This document shows, in pieces, positions 1 to 8,028 of a DNA stretch of 34,370 bases (the first letter of the stretch is position 1; the number at the start of each line of letters is the position of its first letter). Under the pieces are notes generated by a model, which was not told where the DNA came from, searched no databases, and worked only from the letters and a program-made list of their open reading frames with translations. The position numbers and the translations under genes were made by a program. Source of the DNA: Candidatus Ornithospirochaeta stercoripullorum (GTDB taxonomy: Bacteria; Spirochaetota; Spirochaetia; Sphaerochaetales; Sphaerochaetaceae); the NCBI GenBank assembly GCA_017694595.1, contig JADIMT010000066.1, forward strand, positions 1 through 34,370. The letters run 5' to 3'.

Positions 1-57
1 AGCTACAGATTATTTCCCTTCTTTTGACTAGCTAAGAGGGAATGTCCACAAAATGAA

Positions 58-321
58 TTACACTCTCGAATTCTTGACAGCCCCTAATATAGGGATAGCA
101 ATTCTGATTCTCTGCTTGCTTTTATCATCAGTCCCACTTTCATCAATGAGCCTCTTTTCCCATGCAGGGCCTGCTATATCAAGTCCATGCTTGTCGATGA
201 ATGCTTTCAGTTCCATGTATGCAGTTGCTGTATCATCTATGTTGCCGTTTCCATGATACACAGCATAATCACCTTCAGGTATTTCCGCATTTGCATATCT
301 CAGGTTCCCGACATAGCTTCT
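58..321 (-). pseudogene. GyrI-like effector-binding domain, C-terminal remnant
   Basis: The minus-strand frame reads through a segment typical of the end of a GyrI-like (SOUL/AraC-effector) small-molecule-binding domain: EIPEGDYAVYHGNG, then a helix with AYMELKAFIDKHG, then AGPAWEKRLIDE and a final strand ending IAIPI. Such domains form the ligand-binding half of MerR- or AraC-type regulators, or occur alone. Only about 85 residues survive. The frame meets a stop at 322-324 and has no proper start, and the sequence beyond about 320 belongs to a MATE gene on the other strand. I read it as the 3' scrap of a broken gene. A GTG at 259-261 could start a 67-residue peptide, but it lies inside the fold, so a functional product is unlikely. 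Confidence 0.55.
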
Positions 322-808
322 TCAGCTGGCTCTCGGATACAACTGGGGCGCAGGTAAGTACGGAAGGGCGAGGAGTATCGAGAAATGCTGCATAGTTGCA
401 GCCCTTGTGATATGTCTTGCCTCGTTCTGCCTTATCATGTTTTTCCCGTCCCAGATAGTAGGTCTGTTTGCAGAGAATGGTAATACGGAACTAATAGAGC
501 TTTCGATAAGGGCTTTGACCATATTTGCCTTCGCTTACCTTTTCAGGTGGATAGGCTTCTCAGCCCAGAGCTTCTTGCTTGCTATAGAGAAACCTGCTCC
601 CGCAACGCTAATAAGCATATGTATTGCACTTGTGTTCCCCATGATTCTCATCTTCGCTCTTTCTCCGATGGGCCTTGACGGTATTTGGTTCAATTTCGTT
701 GGCACGAATATCCTTGTGGCAATCCTTTCCGTGATTGTAGTAATCAAGGAGAGGAAGGTACTGTTTAGGAAGGACGAAGTATACGCCACCCCGGATAATA
801 TCCAGTAG
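317..808 (+). pseudogene. MATE-family multidrug efflux transporter, C-terminal fragment
   Basis: The frame opens right after a stop at 314-316 and runs 164 codons to the TAG at 806-808. It begins GYNWGAGKYGRARS, which matches the conserved segment of MATE/MepA exporters after their seventh helix. Four to five hydrophobic segments follow, including VICLASFCLIMFFPS, IFAFAYLFRWIGFSAQSF and ILVAILSVIVVIKE. Intact MATE proteins have about 450 residues and 12 helices, so only the last third remains. The GTG at 407 could start a 133-residue peptide but has no good ribosome site and lies inside a helix. The fragment abuts the GyrI-like remnant head-on, marking a rearrangement junction near 300-320. 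It is unlikely to export anything. Confidence 0.75.
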
Positions 809-1071
809 TGCATCCTGCTATGCCACACATAGGCAATCTGGACGGTACGAAAGCAGAGAATGCAAGTATCCAATCTGTCATTAACGATACAGCATGCGCT
901 CTTACTATCAATTTTGATGGAGGAGGCATGCTTTTTCGCCTTTCTGCAGAAACCGAAACGGGCTTGTGAACGAGGAATCGATAGAATACACAATCTGTCA
1001 AGAATCATTCAGACAAGTCTATAGATCCCTCTTTGATTTGAAGCAGTACATCGCAGATAATGAAGTAAGGG
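809..1071. other. Unassigned coding debris between MATE and IS605 remnants
   Basis: No complete gene is visible here. Two plus-strand stretches have amino-acid-like content. Positions 810-968 read HPAMPHIGNLDGT and later INFDGGGMLFRLSAE before a TGA. Positions about 991-1110 read QESFRQVYRSLFDLKQY and later ADNEVRVNDLQ before a TGA that overlaps the end of tnpB. Neither has a start or a family I recognise. They look like pieces of one or more genes broken by the IS605-type insertion and later deletions. Confidence 0.35.
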
Positions 1072-1905
1072 TCAACGACCTTCAGACAAGCCTGATGGCT
1101 TGGACGTGAGCGTTTTGCCCACAGGCTCCGTTGCCGGTTTACCTGTGGCACTCCATCCATACGGCTGATTGACTGCAGCCTGCCCGGATTGCTCGACCCG
1201 GGTGATGTAGTTGTCTCGGATGTTGATGGCGGCATTCGTATCGGCGTGCATATTGCTGCCACAATGCCTGCATATGTATCTGTTCCCTTTCCGCGAAGCC
1301 TTGTCTATCGTCTTGCACACCGAACACTTCTGGCTCGTGTATCTCGCATCTACGAACGCCACCTTTATCCCATTCATCTGGCACTTGTAGATGAGCTTGG
1401 ACTCAAGGTCGGAGTATGACCAGGCAGAAAGCCATTTCCTCATGGTCTTGTTGCTCTTTCCTTTCAGCCTCTTCATGTTCATGGATGACAGATCCTCAAG
1501 GACGTACATGGAAACATCCCCATCAGTGTTGGCAAGCTTCTTGGAAATGCAGTGGTTCTGGTCATGGACAAACCTCTTCTCGCAGCCGGAGATGGCCCTG
1601 AGCCTTCTCTTCGCACTGCGAGTGCCTTTCTCCTGCAGCACAGAACGCACGTGGTTGTACTTCCTCTTTACCCGCCTTACATCCTTTGCTCCATAGTGGG
1701 TTCCATCAGAGGTCGTAACAATGTTGTAGACACCCCTGTCCAAGCCCACTATCTTCCCATCGTTTTGACTATGTCGCAGTCAGGGCACTCGTAGATGAGA
1801 TTGACGAAAACCCTTCCTTTCCTGTCGATTCCTATGTTCGCTCCCTTCAGCTTCCAGCCTTCCGAATCAGGATAGCGCTCAGTGAAAAACTCAGGAATCG
1901 ATATA
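1072..1905 (-). pseudogene. tnpB: tnpB, RNA-guided nuclease of IS605 type; truncated and frameshifted
   Basis: TnpB is the RuvC-type, omega-RNA-guided nuclease of IS200/IS605 elements. The reading begins in mid-protein (IPEFFTERYPDSEGWKLKG, then IGIDRKGRVF and ECPDCDIVKT). It shifts frame between about 1757 and 1767 and continues with the RuvC-I motif IVGLDRG. The catalytic Glu follows in YVLEDLSSM, then the zinc ribbon CSVC...CRHC and the final RuvC Asp in ADTNAAINI, ending at the TGA at 1072-1074. The three acidic residues and four cysteines are all present, but the N-terminal third is missing and one base change breaks the frame just before RuvC-I. A 225-residue product from 1749 would lack the recognition domain. 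Inactive remnant. Confidence 0.85.
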
Positions 1906-1910
1906 ACGCA

Positions 1911-2034
1911 CAAGTTCTGGGAATCGGGACTCTGGTCACGTGGCTGCTACTATGGAAGCGTTGGTGCCGTTACTGAAGAGAGTGTGAAGAAGTATATTGA
2001 AAACCAGAAGTCCAACATCGGAGGTACCGAATGA
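1911..2034 (+). pseudogene. tnpA: tnpA (Y1 transposase, IS200/IS605), C-terminal scrap
   Basis: The frame reads KFWESGLWSRGCYYGSVG followed by AVTEESVKKYIENQK. This matches the end of IS200/IS605 Y1 transposases, where an FWxxGYFVxTVG strand precedes the helix carrying the catalytic Tyr, here probably in KKYIENQK. Only about 40 of some 140 residues survive. The HUH motif that binds the metal is absent, so this cannot be an active HUH nuclease. The stop TGA at 2032-2034 overlaps the ATG of the next ORF. Confidence 0.75.
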
Positions 2035-2213
2035 TGAAATGTCCAGTATGCGGCAGGGAGATGCTCAGGGGCACAGTCGCATGCCATTCAGTACGAAGCT
2101 CATATTCAAGTCTGAAAAGAATGATATTTGCCCAACACTATTCTGGAAAGGAAGCGGATTCTTATATCTGCATTGATTGTGACCAGATATTTGCGATATA
2201 CAAAGTGAAATAA
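2031..2213 (+). CDS. Small zinc-ribbon protein (PF20097/DUF6487-like)
   Basis: This is a 60-residue protein with CPVCGREM at its start and CIDCDQI near its end, two Cys pairs that would bind one zinc ion. It resembles the short zinc-ribbon proteins common in Firmicutes and spirochaetes, whose function is unknown. A ribosome site GGAGG ends seven bases before the ATG at 2031; a second ATG follows at 2034. The RBS and start lie inside or against the end of the tnpA scrap, so expression may have been rewired by the rearrangement. No membrane segment or signal peptide is seen. It could be a survivor or one more fragment of the decayed region; the regular Cys spacing favours a real protein. Confidence 0.55.
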   Translation: MMKCPVCGREMLRGTVACHSVRSSYSSLKRMIFAQHYSGKEADSYICIDCDQIFAIYKVK

Positions 2214-2243
2214 TTGCTGCCGCATTCATCCTGCAGGACTAGC

Positions 2244-2261
2244 CTGTCAGGTTCTTGACAG
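2244..2261. other. Small perfect hairpin after zinc-ribbon ORF
   Basis: CTGTCA and TGACAG form a 6-bp stem around a six-base loop, followed on the plus strand by TTTCCTTT. It could be a weak terminator for the 2031-2213 ORF, but the stem is short and the T-run is interrupted. Confidence 0.3.
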
Positions 2262-2367
2262 TTTCCTTTGCAATAATCTAGTCGATTATATCATCAAAAA
2301 AACTTTTAGTGAGTCAAGTTATTGGTTGTTTGTTAATATAATAACATAAAGTTTTATTCTTAACATA

Positions 2368-2397
2368 TTGACACTATACTAACTAAAGCTCTATTAT
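2368..2397 (+). promoter_or_regulatory. Sigma-70 type promoter of the amino-acid ABC operon
   Basis: A perfect -35 TTGACA (2368-2373) is followed after 18 bases by TATTAT (2392-2397). The upstream 80 bases are AT-rich. The first gene starts at 2426 behind AGGAGG at 2414-2419, leaving an untranslated leader of about 20 bases, with no room for a riboswitch. Confidence 0.65.
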
Positions 2398-2425
2398 CCA
2401 GCCAAGTTGTTCTAGGAGGACGGAT

Positions 2426-3274
2426 ATGAAACTTAGAAAGATTGCAGCTGTTGCTGTTGCTATGATGCTTTGTGTTACTGCTTTGTTCGCAGGTGGAAAT
2501 AAAGAAGCGACATCAGCTTCCGGACGTCCGGTGCTTCGTGTTGCTATGGAGTGTGGATATGCTCCGTATAACTGGACACAGACGACTGATGCAAATGGTG
2601 CTGTACCTATCGCTGATTCCAATGATTATGCTTATGGCTATGATGTCATGATGGCAAAGCTTATCGCTGAACGCCTTGGCTATGACCTTCAGATTGTAAA
2701 GCTTGATTGGGATTCTCTTGTTCCAGCTGTCCTTTCAGGTACTGTTGACTGCGCTATCGCAGGTCAGTCAATCACATCGGAGCGTCTGCAGATGGTCGAT
2801 TTCACAGAGCCTTATTACTATGCTTCCATCATCTGTCTTGTCAATGAAGGCAGCAAGTATGAGAATGCACAGGGTGTACAGGATCTTGCAGGAGCAACAT
2901 GCACAAGCCAGCTTGGTACTATTTGGTATGATGTCTGTCTGCCTCAGATTCCTAATGCGAATATTCTTCCAGCTCAAGAGAGCGCTCCAGCTATGCTCGT
3001 AGCACTGGCTAGCGGCAGGGTTGATCTTGTCTGTACGGATATGCCTACAGGACAGGCTGCACTTGTCGCTTATCCTCAGATGAGGCTTCTCGATTTTGCT
3101 GGCTCCGATGATGATTTCCAGGTAAGCCAGGAAGAAATCAATATTGGTATATCAGTAAGAAAAGGAAATACAGAGCTTCTGGATGGAATCAATAGCGTGC
3201 TCGAGACACTTACAACTGATGATTTCAACAGAATGATGGATGAGGCTATTTCAGTCCAGCCACTTGCTCAGTGA
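2426..3274 (+). CDS. Polar amino-acid ABC transporter, periplasmic binding protein (family 3)
   Basis: This 282-residue protein binds a polar amino acid in the periplasm and delivers it to the two membrane genes that follow. It has a signal peptide with a Lys/Arg start and a hydrophobic core to about residue 22. The mature part shows the family 3 signatures: ECGYAPYNW near the start, GYDVMMAKLIAERLGY, VPAVLSGTVDCAIAG, MVDFTEPYYY and the second-lobe segment ASGRVDLVCTDMPTGQ. The cleavage region reads ALFAGGNKE with no Cys, so a soluble periplasmic protein is likelier than a lipoprotein. The start is fixed by AGGAGG six bases upstream. The substrate cannot be read from sequence; Glu/Gln, Arg or Cys-type ligands are possible. 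Confidence 0.9.
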   Translation: MKLRKIAAVAVAMMLCVTALFAGGNKEATSASGRPVLRVAMECGYAPYNWTQTTDANGAVPIADSNDYAYGYDVMMAKLIAERLGYDLQIVKLDWDSLVPAVLSGTVDCAIAGQSITSERLQMVDFTEPYYYASIICLVNEGSKYENAQGVQDLAGATCTSQLGTIWYDVCLPQIPNANILPAQESAPAMLVALASGRVDLVCTDMPTGQAALVAYPQMRLLDFAGSDDDFQVSQEEINIGISVRKGNTELLDGINSVLETLTTDDFNRMMDEAISVQPLAQ

Positions 3275-3287
3275 TTTTGGTGGTGAA

Positions 3288-4088
3288 ATGACAATTGCTG
3301 AAATGAATTTCTTGCAGAGGATGCTTTACATCCTCCAGCAGTATGGCGGTTCTCTCGCAAAGGGAGCCGCCACAACTATGGCTATAGCTATCATCTGCAC
3401 TCTTCTAGGGTGCTTGATTGGCTTTGCTGTAGGTCTTGTGCAGACTACTGAACCTCATAAGAAAGATGGTTTGATTAAAAGAGGTTTCCTGCGCGTTATT
3501 AAGTTTATCCTCTCAGCTTATGTCGAAGTCTTCAGGGGAACTCCGATGATGCTTCAGGCAGCTTTCATTTATTATGGAATGAGCCAGTTATTTGGCATCA
3601 ATCTGGGGATGTGGAGTGCTGCTATCATCATTGTTTCCGTAAACACTGGTGCTTATATGGCAGAGACTGTCCGCGGTGGTATTCTCTCCGTCGATCCGGG
3701 ACAGAGTGAGGGTGCTAGAGCTATTGGAATGTCACACTTCCAGACGATGCTTCTTGTCATACTGCCTCAGGCGTTGAGAAACATAATGCCACAGATTGGC
3801 AACAACCTGATCATCAACATAAAGGATACTTGTGTTCTTTCAATCATTGGTACAGTCGAGCTGTTCTTTACATTCAAGAGTATTTCAGGTGCACTTTACA
3901 CATACTTTGAGGCAGCTACAGTCACGATGATCATCTATTTTGTACTTACATTCGTCTGTTCCCGCATTCTCCGTTATGTAGAGTCGAAGATGGATGGCCC
4001 GTCTAATTTCGATCTGGCGACGACTGATACGCTGGCATTCACAAGCGGTTTGACACGCTATGATGCAAAGAAGGGAGGTACATTCTGA
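3288..4088 (+). CDS. Polar amino-acid ABC transporter permease (HisM/GlnP family)
   Basis: This 266-residue inner-membrane protein forms the channel of the amino-acid importer. The start chosen is the ATG at 3288, 13 bases after the binding-protein stop and behind GGTGGTGA; an in-frame upstream start at 3240 would lie inside the previous gene. Hydrophobic segments include [20 protein letters not shown], the region around [29 protein letters not shown] and the final [17 protein letters not shown]. The coupling loop for the ATPase reads [24 protein letters not shown], split here only by my line of reading. The terminal TGA overlaps the ATG of the ATPase gene by one base, which indicates translational coupling. 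One permease gene suggests a homodimeric channel. Confidence 0.9.
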   Translation: MTIAEMNFLQRMLYILQQYGGSLAKGAATTMAIAIICTLLGCLIGFAVGLVQTTEPHKKDGLIKRGFLRVIKFILSAYVEVFRGTPMMLQAAFIYYGMSQLFGINLGMWSAAIIIVSVNTGAYMAETVRGGILSVDPGQSEGARAIGMSHFQTMLLVILPQALRNIMPQIGNNLIINIKDTCVLSIIGTVELFFTFKSISGALYTYFEAATVTMIIYFVLTFVCSRILRYVESKMDGPSNFDLATTDTLAFTSGLTRYDAKKGGTF

Positions 4089-4825
4089 TGGAAGAGATCC
4101 TGAAGATAGAGCACCTTGTTAAGACTTTTGGCACTAATGAGGTCTTGAAAGATATAGATTTCACAGTTTCAAAAGGCAATGTGATCAGCATCATCGGAGC
4201 ATCTGGCTCCGGAAAATCGACGTTGTTACGCTGTATCAACATGCTAGAGGAATCGACAGGCGGAAAGATTCTCTATCATGGCAAGAACATTCTTTCTGGC
4301 GAAGTCGATGAGGATCAGTATCGTACAAAGGTCGGTATGGTCTTCCAGTCCTTCAATCTTTTCAACAATTACTCAGTCCTCGACAATTGCATCCTCGGCC
4401 AGACTCATGTACTGAAGAGAGGCAAGGAAGAAGCGAAATCGATAGCTGTTGAATATCTGGCGAAAGTCGGTATGGAGCAGTACATCAAAGCAAAGCCAAG
4501 GCAGCTTTCAGGCGGTCAGAAGCAGCGAGTCGCAATTGCTCGCGCATTGGCAATGGGCCCGGAGGTTCTTCTATTCGACGAACCTACATCCGCTCTTGAT
4601 CCAGAGATGGTTGGAGAAGTATTGGATGTTATGAGAGAGCTGGCAGAAGGCGGAATGACAATGCTTGTTGTCACACATGAGATGGCATTCGCACGTGATG
4701 TCTCAAACCGTGTGATTTATATGGCAGATGGTCGTATAGAAGAGGAGGGAAGCCCTAAAGATATCTTCTATAACCCACAAAGCCCAAGGACGAAGGAATT
4801 CCTTTCTAGGTTTACAGCAAACTGA
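4088..4825 (+). CDS. Polar amino-acid ABC transporter ATP-binding protein (GlnQ/HisP family)
   Basis: This 245-residue cytoplasmic ATPase powers the importer. All nucleotide-binding motifs are intact: Walker [10 protein letters not shown] at residues 37-45, Q-loop Gln87 in VFQSFNLF, signature LSGGQKQR at 140-147, Walker B with LLFDEP (Asp164/Glu165), D-loop SALD and switch His197 in VTHEMAFA. Length and order are those of the polar amino-acid subfamily. It is the last gene of the three-gene operon and is followed after five bases by a hairpin terminator. Its start codon overlaps the permease stop. Confidence 0.92.
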   Translation: MEEILKIEHLVKTFGTNEVLKDIDFTVSKGNVISIIGASGSGKSTLLRCINMLEESTGGKILYHGKNILSGEVDEDQYRTKVGMVFQSFNLFNNYSVLDNCILGQTHVLKRGKEEAKSIAVEYLAKVGMEQYIKAKPRQLSGGQKQRVAIARALAMGPEVLLFDEPTSALDPEMVGEVLDVMRELAEGGMTMLVVTHEMAFARDVSNRVIYMADGRIEEEGSPKDIFYNPQSPRTKEFLSRFTAN

Positions 4826-4830
4826 GCTTG

Positions 4831-4860
4831 TACCGCTTCTGCAAAAGGAGCGGTATTTTA
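4831..4860 (+). terminator. Rho-independent terminator after the amino-acid ABC operon
   Basis: TACCGCTTCT (4831-4840) pairs with AGGAGCGGTA (4846-4855), a 10-bp stem with one G-U pair and a five-base loop, followed by TTTTATT. Read on the minus strand the same stem has only a mixed AT flank, but it also sits directly behind the stop of the araR remnant, so it may serve both sides. Confidence 0.8.
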
Positions 4861-5406
4861 TTAACCGCTTCTTCTTTCGTAGAGTTCCCAGCCAAGCTTC
4901 TCGGAGATGATCTCATTGCCTTGTATTATTGATAGAAGCATTGTCGCAGCTGCTGTTCCTGTTTTCTTCTCTTTATGTCCGAGCGACGTGATTGAGATTG
5001 AGCTGATCTGACTGAAGAAGCTGTTATCGAAGCTGACAACAGCTTTCTCTTTAGGAACTGCCACGCCTTTTTCTTGCAGCCTGTTTATAAGATTGTATGC
5101 GATCTCATCATTGTAACAGACTATTGCAGTACAGTCTTTGAGACGTTTGTCTATGAATCTGTCGAGGAGGCTGTATCCTCCTTCTCCGACAATCTCTGCT
5201 CTGTCATCTGTATCATACCAGCAGAAATATTTGTCATCGATGTTCAGCCCTGCGTCGATCATCGCTGAAATCAAGCCGAAGTATCTTTCAGGCCCCTGCG
5301 CATCATCACTTTTGAAGATGCCTCCAATCTTCACATGTTTTCTGCTTATAAGATATTCGCCAAGCTGGGGAAGCTCCGCAAGAAGCTGATTCAGCCTAAA
5401 TTGCAA
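4861..5406 (-). pseudogene. araR: AraR-type arabinose repressor, ligand-binding C-terminal half only
   Basis: The 181-codon frame matches the second part of the LacI-like sugar-binding domain of AraR (GntR-HTH plus LacI fold): GEYLISRKHVKIGGIF, KSDDAQGPERYFGL, TAIVCYNDEIAYNL, VVSFDNSFFSQIS and a final TGTAAATMLLSIIQ. Full AraR proteins have about 360 residues with an N-terminal winged helix. Here the HTH and the first half of the sugar domain are gone. The first residues (MQFRLNQLLAELP) do not look like family sequence, and the only start is a TTG. The break coincides with the start of the sugar permease on the other strand. The fragment cannot bind DNA as a normal repressor. It identifies the neighbouring genes as arabinose genes. 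Confidence 0.75.
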
Positions 5407-5420
5407 AAGGAGGGATGCTG

Positions 5421-6461
5421 ATGAAAGTAAGAAAAGGAAAGAACGGGGCTCTTGAGAAAGTTCCTATGTCAGATACCAATCTCCTTCTGCTTATTACAAT
5501 CGTCGTATTCTTCGCAATGTATCTGGCCGCGATGCTTTTCATAGGCAGAGGATTCTTGAGGTTTCAGACATTCTTCAACATTCTCAATGAGAATGCTGCT
5601 CTGATTATTCTCTCCTGCGGTATGAGCATCGTAATGATCACAGGTGGTATCGATATCTCAGTGGGCAAGCTTACAGCTCTTATCTGCATGAGCGCTGCTG
5701 TAAATCTTGATTATCAGGGCGGAAATATCTTTACAGCGGTATTGCTGTCTCTGGGAATAGGATTAGCCTTTGGTCTCGTACAAGGTTATCTGGTTGCTTA
5801 TCTCGATATCCAGCCATTTATCGTCACGCTTGCAGGCATGTTCTTTGCGAAAGGCATGACAACGATTGTCAACGCTACACAGTTTAATGTGCAGAATGAA
5901 GCATTCTTGGCACTGAAGAATACAAGAATCTATGTGCCTGGTACTGGATACATCAACAGACTTGGTAAGTATGTGCCTGCTTATGTTGAGATAGGTGTTA
6001 TCATTGCGATAGCTGTTGTCATCATCCTCTTCATACTTCTTAGATGGACAAAGCTTGGGAGGAACTTCTATGCCGTCGGTGGCAACAACCAGAGCGCAAA
6101 CATGCTTGGTGTCAATGTGAAGCGAACGAAGTTCATCGCACATCTTCTCTGTGGTTTATTGGCAGGTATCGGTGGTTTCGTATACTTTTTGCATGTTGGT
6201 TCTGGAGCGCCATCACATGCAACTGGTGCTGAGATGAACGCAATCGCTTCGTCAATCATCGGAGGCACGATGCTTTCAGGTGGTGTTGGAAATATCGCTG
6301 GAACATTCTTTGGCGTGCTCTCTCTGAGTACAATCAAGAATATAGTCGCTCTCCTTGGACTGGATGATGCTTGGTGGACGAATATCACCGTAGCAGCCAT
6401 GATCTGTATATTCCTCATAGTGCAGTCACTGGTCCTTCTGAGGAAGAGAAACAAATCATAA
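5421..6461 (+). CDS. Sugar ABC transporter permease (RbsC/MglC/YjfF family), arabinose-linked
   Basis: This 346-residue inner-membrane permease belongs to the branched carbohydrate uptake family. It has about ten hydrophobic segments and the family marks GMSIVMITGGIDISVG, LDIQPFIVTLAGM, the cytoplasmic loop GRNFYAVGGNNQSANMLGV and IIGGTMLSGGVGNIAGTFFG. The ATG at 5421 lies six bases behind AGGAGGG; the ATG at 5415 is too close to that site. The start is embedded in TGATG, the usual form of coupling to an upstream gene, and a plus-strand frame ending QPKLQKEGC at that TGA may be the tail of a lost partner permease. No binding protein or ATPase gene for it is present in the window. araA follows after 11 bases. 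Arabinose as substrate is inferred from context. Confidence 0.88.
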   Translation: MKVRKGKNGALEKVPMSDTNLLLLITIVVFFAMYLAAMLFIGRGFLRFQTFFNILNENAALIILSCGMSIVMITGGIDISVGKLTALICMSAAVNLDYQGGNIFTAVLLSLGIGLAFGLVQGYLVAYLDIQPFIVTLAGMFFAKGMTTIVNATQFNVQNEAFLALKNTRIYVPGTGYINRLGKYVPAYVEIGVIIAIAVVIILFILLRWTKLGRNFYAVGGNNQSANMLGVNVKRTKFIAHLLCGLLAGIGGFVYFLHVGSGAPSHATGAEMNAIASSIIGGTMLSGGVGNIAGTFFGVLSLSTIKNIVALLGLDDAWWTNITVAAMICIFLIVQSLVLLRKRNKS

Positions 6462-6472
6462 GGAGTTATTTG

Positions 6473-7939
6473 ATGAATAAGAAAGAATTCTGGTTCGTTG
6501 TTGGTTCACAGTTCTTATATGGCCCCGAAGTCTTGGACACTGTAGCGCGAAGGGCCGAGGAGATGGCTAAGGAGCTTTCAAAGCAACTGCCGTATCCACT
6601 TGTATATAAAGTCACCGCCAAAACCAACGGTGAGATACTCGAAGTCATGAAAGAGGCCAATCATGATGACAGCTGTCTTGGTGTTGTCACTTGGTGCCAT
6701 ACATTCAGCCCGTCAAAGATGTGGATCAATGGTCTTGAGATTCTCCAGAAGCCATATTGCCATTTGGCAACGCAGTATAATCGGGAGATTCCTAATGAAG
6801 AGATTGATATGGACTTCATGAATCTCAATCAGGCTGCCCATGGTGATAGGGAACATGGCTTCATTGCTGCCCGTATGCGTAAGCCAAGAAAAGTCATTGC
6901 AGGCTACTGGAAGGATGAGGCTGTGATAAAGCGTCTTAGCGCATGGATGAGGACAGCTAATGGCGTTGCCTTCTCCCGTTCTCTCCGCGTGATGCGCTTC
7001 GGCGACAATATGAGGGAGGTCGCTGTTACTGAAGGCGATAAGGTCGAAGTGCAGATGAAGCTTGGCTGGCAAGTTAACACATGGCCTGTCGGAAAGCTTG
7101 TCGAAACTATGGAAGCTGTCGCAGAGAAAGAAATCGATGAGCTGATGGATGTCTATCGTTCTTCTTATGATTTCGCTACCGATGATGAGGAGACAGTACG
7201 TTATCAGGCGAGAGAGGAGATTGCTATCAAGAAGATGATGGATGCGGAAGGATGTTCAGCGTTCTCGAATACTTTCCAGGATCTCTATGGAATGAGACAA
7301 CTTCCCGGTCTTGCTACTCAGCATCTGATGGCTCAGGGCTATGGCTACGGAGGAGAAGGAGACTGGAAAGTCAGTGCCATGCAAGCCATTATGAAGAGAA
7401 TGGGCAAGGATGAGAATGGAGCTTCTGCTTTCATGGAAGACTATACTTACAACCTTGTTCCAGACGCTAAATACAGTCTTGGTGCTCATATGCTTGAAGT
7501 CTGTCCGAGCGTCGCTGCAGCTAAGCCAAGAATTGAGGTGCATCCATTGGGAATTGGAGATAGAGAAGCGCCTGCACGTCTTGTTTTTGAAGGAAAGGAA
7601 GGCGATGCGATTGTTGTCTCACTCATTGATATGGGGGGAAGGCTCCGTCTTATCTGCCAAGATATTCACTGTGTCAAACCAATCCTTCCTATGCCAAACC
7701 TTCCTGTAGCCAGAGTCATGTGGCAAGCTATGCCGAATCTGGAAACAGGACTTGAGTGCTGGATTACTGCAGGAGGCGCGCATCATACAGTTCTCAGTTA
7801 CGATGTGACAGCAGAGCAGATGAAGGACTGGGCGACTATCATGGGAATTGAATTCGTGCATATCACGAAAGACACAACTGTCGATTCTCTTGAAAAAGAG
7901 CTGTTTCTGAATGATATAGCCTGGAAGCTCAATAGATAA
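6473..7939 (+). CDS. araA: L-arabinose isomerase
   Basis: AraA converts L-arabinose to L-ribulose, the first step of arabinose use, and needs Mn2+ in the cytoplasm. The 488 residues match the family length of about 500. The N-terminus reads EFWFVVGSQFLYGPEVL, followed by WCHTFSPSKMWI, NREIPNEEID and LNQAAHGDREHGFI. The metal and catalytic acids sit in GEGDWKVSAM and FMEDYTYNL, and the metal histidines in GAHMLEVCPS and ITAGGAHHTVL. The start is ATG 6473 behind AAGGAG at 6460-6465; the longer in-frame reading from 6371 lies inside the permease gene. araB and araD are not in the window, so ribulokinase and the epimerase must be encoded elsewhere if the pathway works. A terminator follows. Confidence 0.95.
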   Translation: MNKKEFWFVVGSQFLYGPEVLDTVARRAEEMAKELSKQLPYPLVYKVTAKTNGEILEVMKEANHDDSCLGVVTWCHTFSPSKMWINGLEILQKPYCHLATQYNREIPNEEIDMDFMNLNQAAHGDREHGFIAARMRKPRKVIAGYWKDEAVIKRLSAWMRTANGVAFSRSLRVMRFGDNMREVAVTEGDKVEVQMKLGWQVNTWPVGKLVETMEAVAEKEIDELMDVYRSSYDFATDDEETVRYQAREEIAIKKMMDAEGCSAFSNTFQDLYGMRQLPGLATQHLMAQGYGYGGEGDWKVSAMQAIMKRMGKDENGASAFMEDYTYNLVPDAKYSLGAHMLEVCPSVAAAKPRIEVHPLGIGDREAPARLVFEGKEGDAIVVSLIDMGGRLRLICQDIHCVKPILPMPNLPVARVMWQAMPNLETGLECWITAGGAHHTVLSYDVTAEQMKDWATIMGIEFVHITKDTTVDSLEKELFLNDIAWKLNR

Positions 7940-7951
7940 GGCAAGTTGATG

Positions 7952-7986
7952 GCCATAGTCTTCCAAAAATGGGGCTATGGCTTTTT
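7952..7986 (+). terminator. Rho-independent terminator after araA
   Basis: GCCATAGTC (7952-7960) pairs with GGCTATGGC (7973-7981), nine pairs with one G-U, around a 12-base loop, followed by TTTTTG. It closes the permease-araA transcript 12 bases after the araA stop. Confidence 0.8.
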
Positions 7987-8028
7987 GTTCAGCTAAAGAG
8001 TCAGTTTATCCAAATATCAGCAAGAAGA

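Larger units (their letters stand above)
1072..2034. mobile_element. Degenerate IS605-type element (divergent tnpA/tnpB remnants)
   Basis: A tnpB remnant on the minus strand and a tnpA remnant on the plus strand lie back to back, the arrangement of IS605-type elements. Both have lost their N-termini, and the two truncated 5' ends meet near 1905-1915, as if one internal deletion removed the centre of the element. tnpB also carries a frameshift. I could not delimit the terminal hairpins: the left side runs into unassigned coding debris and the right side straight into a small zinc-ribbon ORF. The element cannot transpose by itself. Confidence 0.75.

Noticed and set aside
535-1008. 157-residue minus-strand ORF
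   Set aside because: It runs antisense through the MATE fragment and its protein has no family features.
1072-1749. tnpB as an active nuclease gene
   Set aside because: The catalytic acids are present, but the N-terminal part is missing and a frameshift precedes RuvC-I.
2214-2425. Riboswitch in front of the amino-acid transporter
   Set aside because: The promoter lies so close to the start that the leader would be only about 20 bases.
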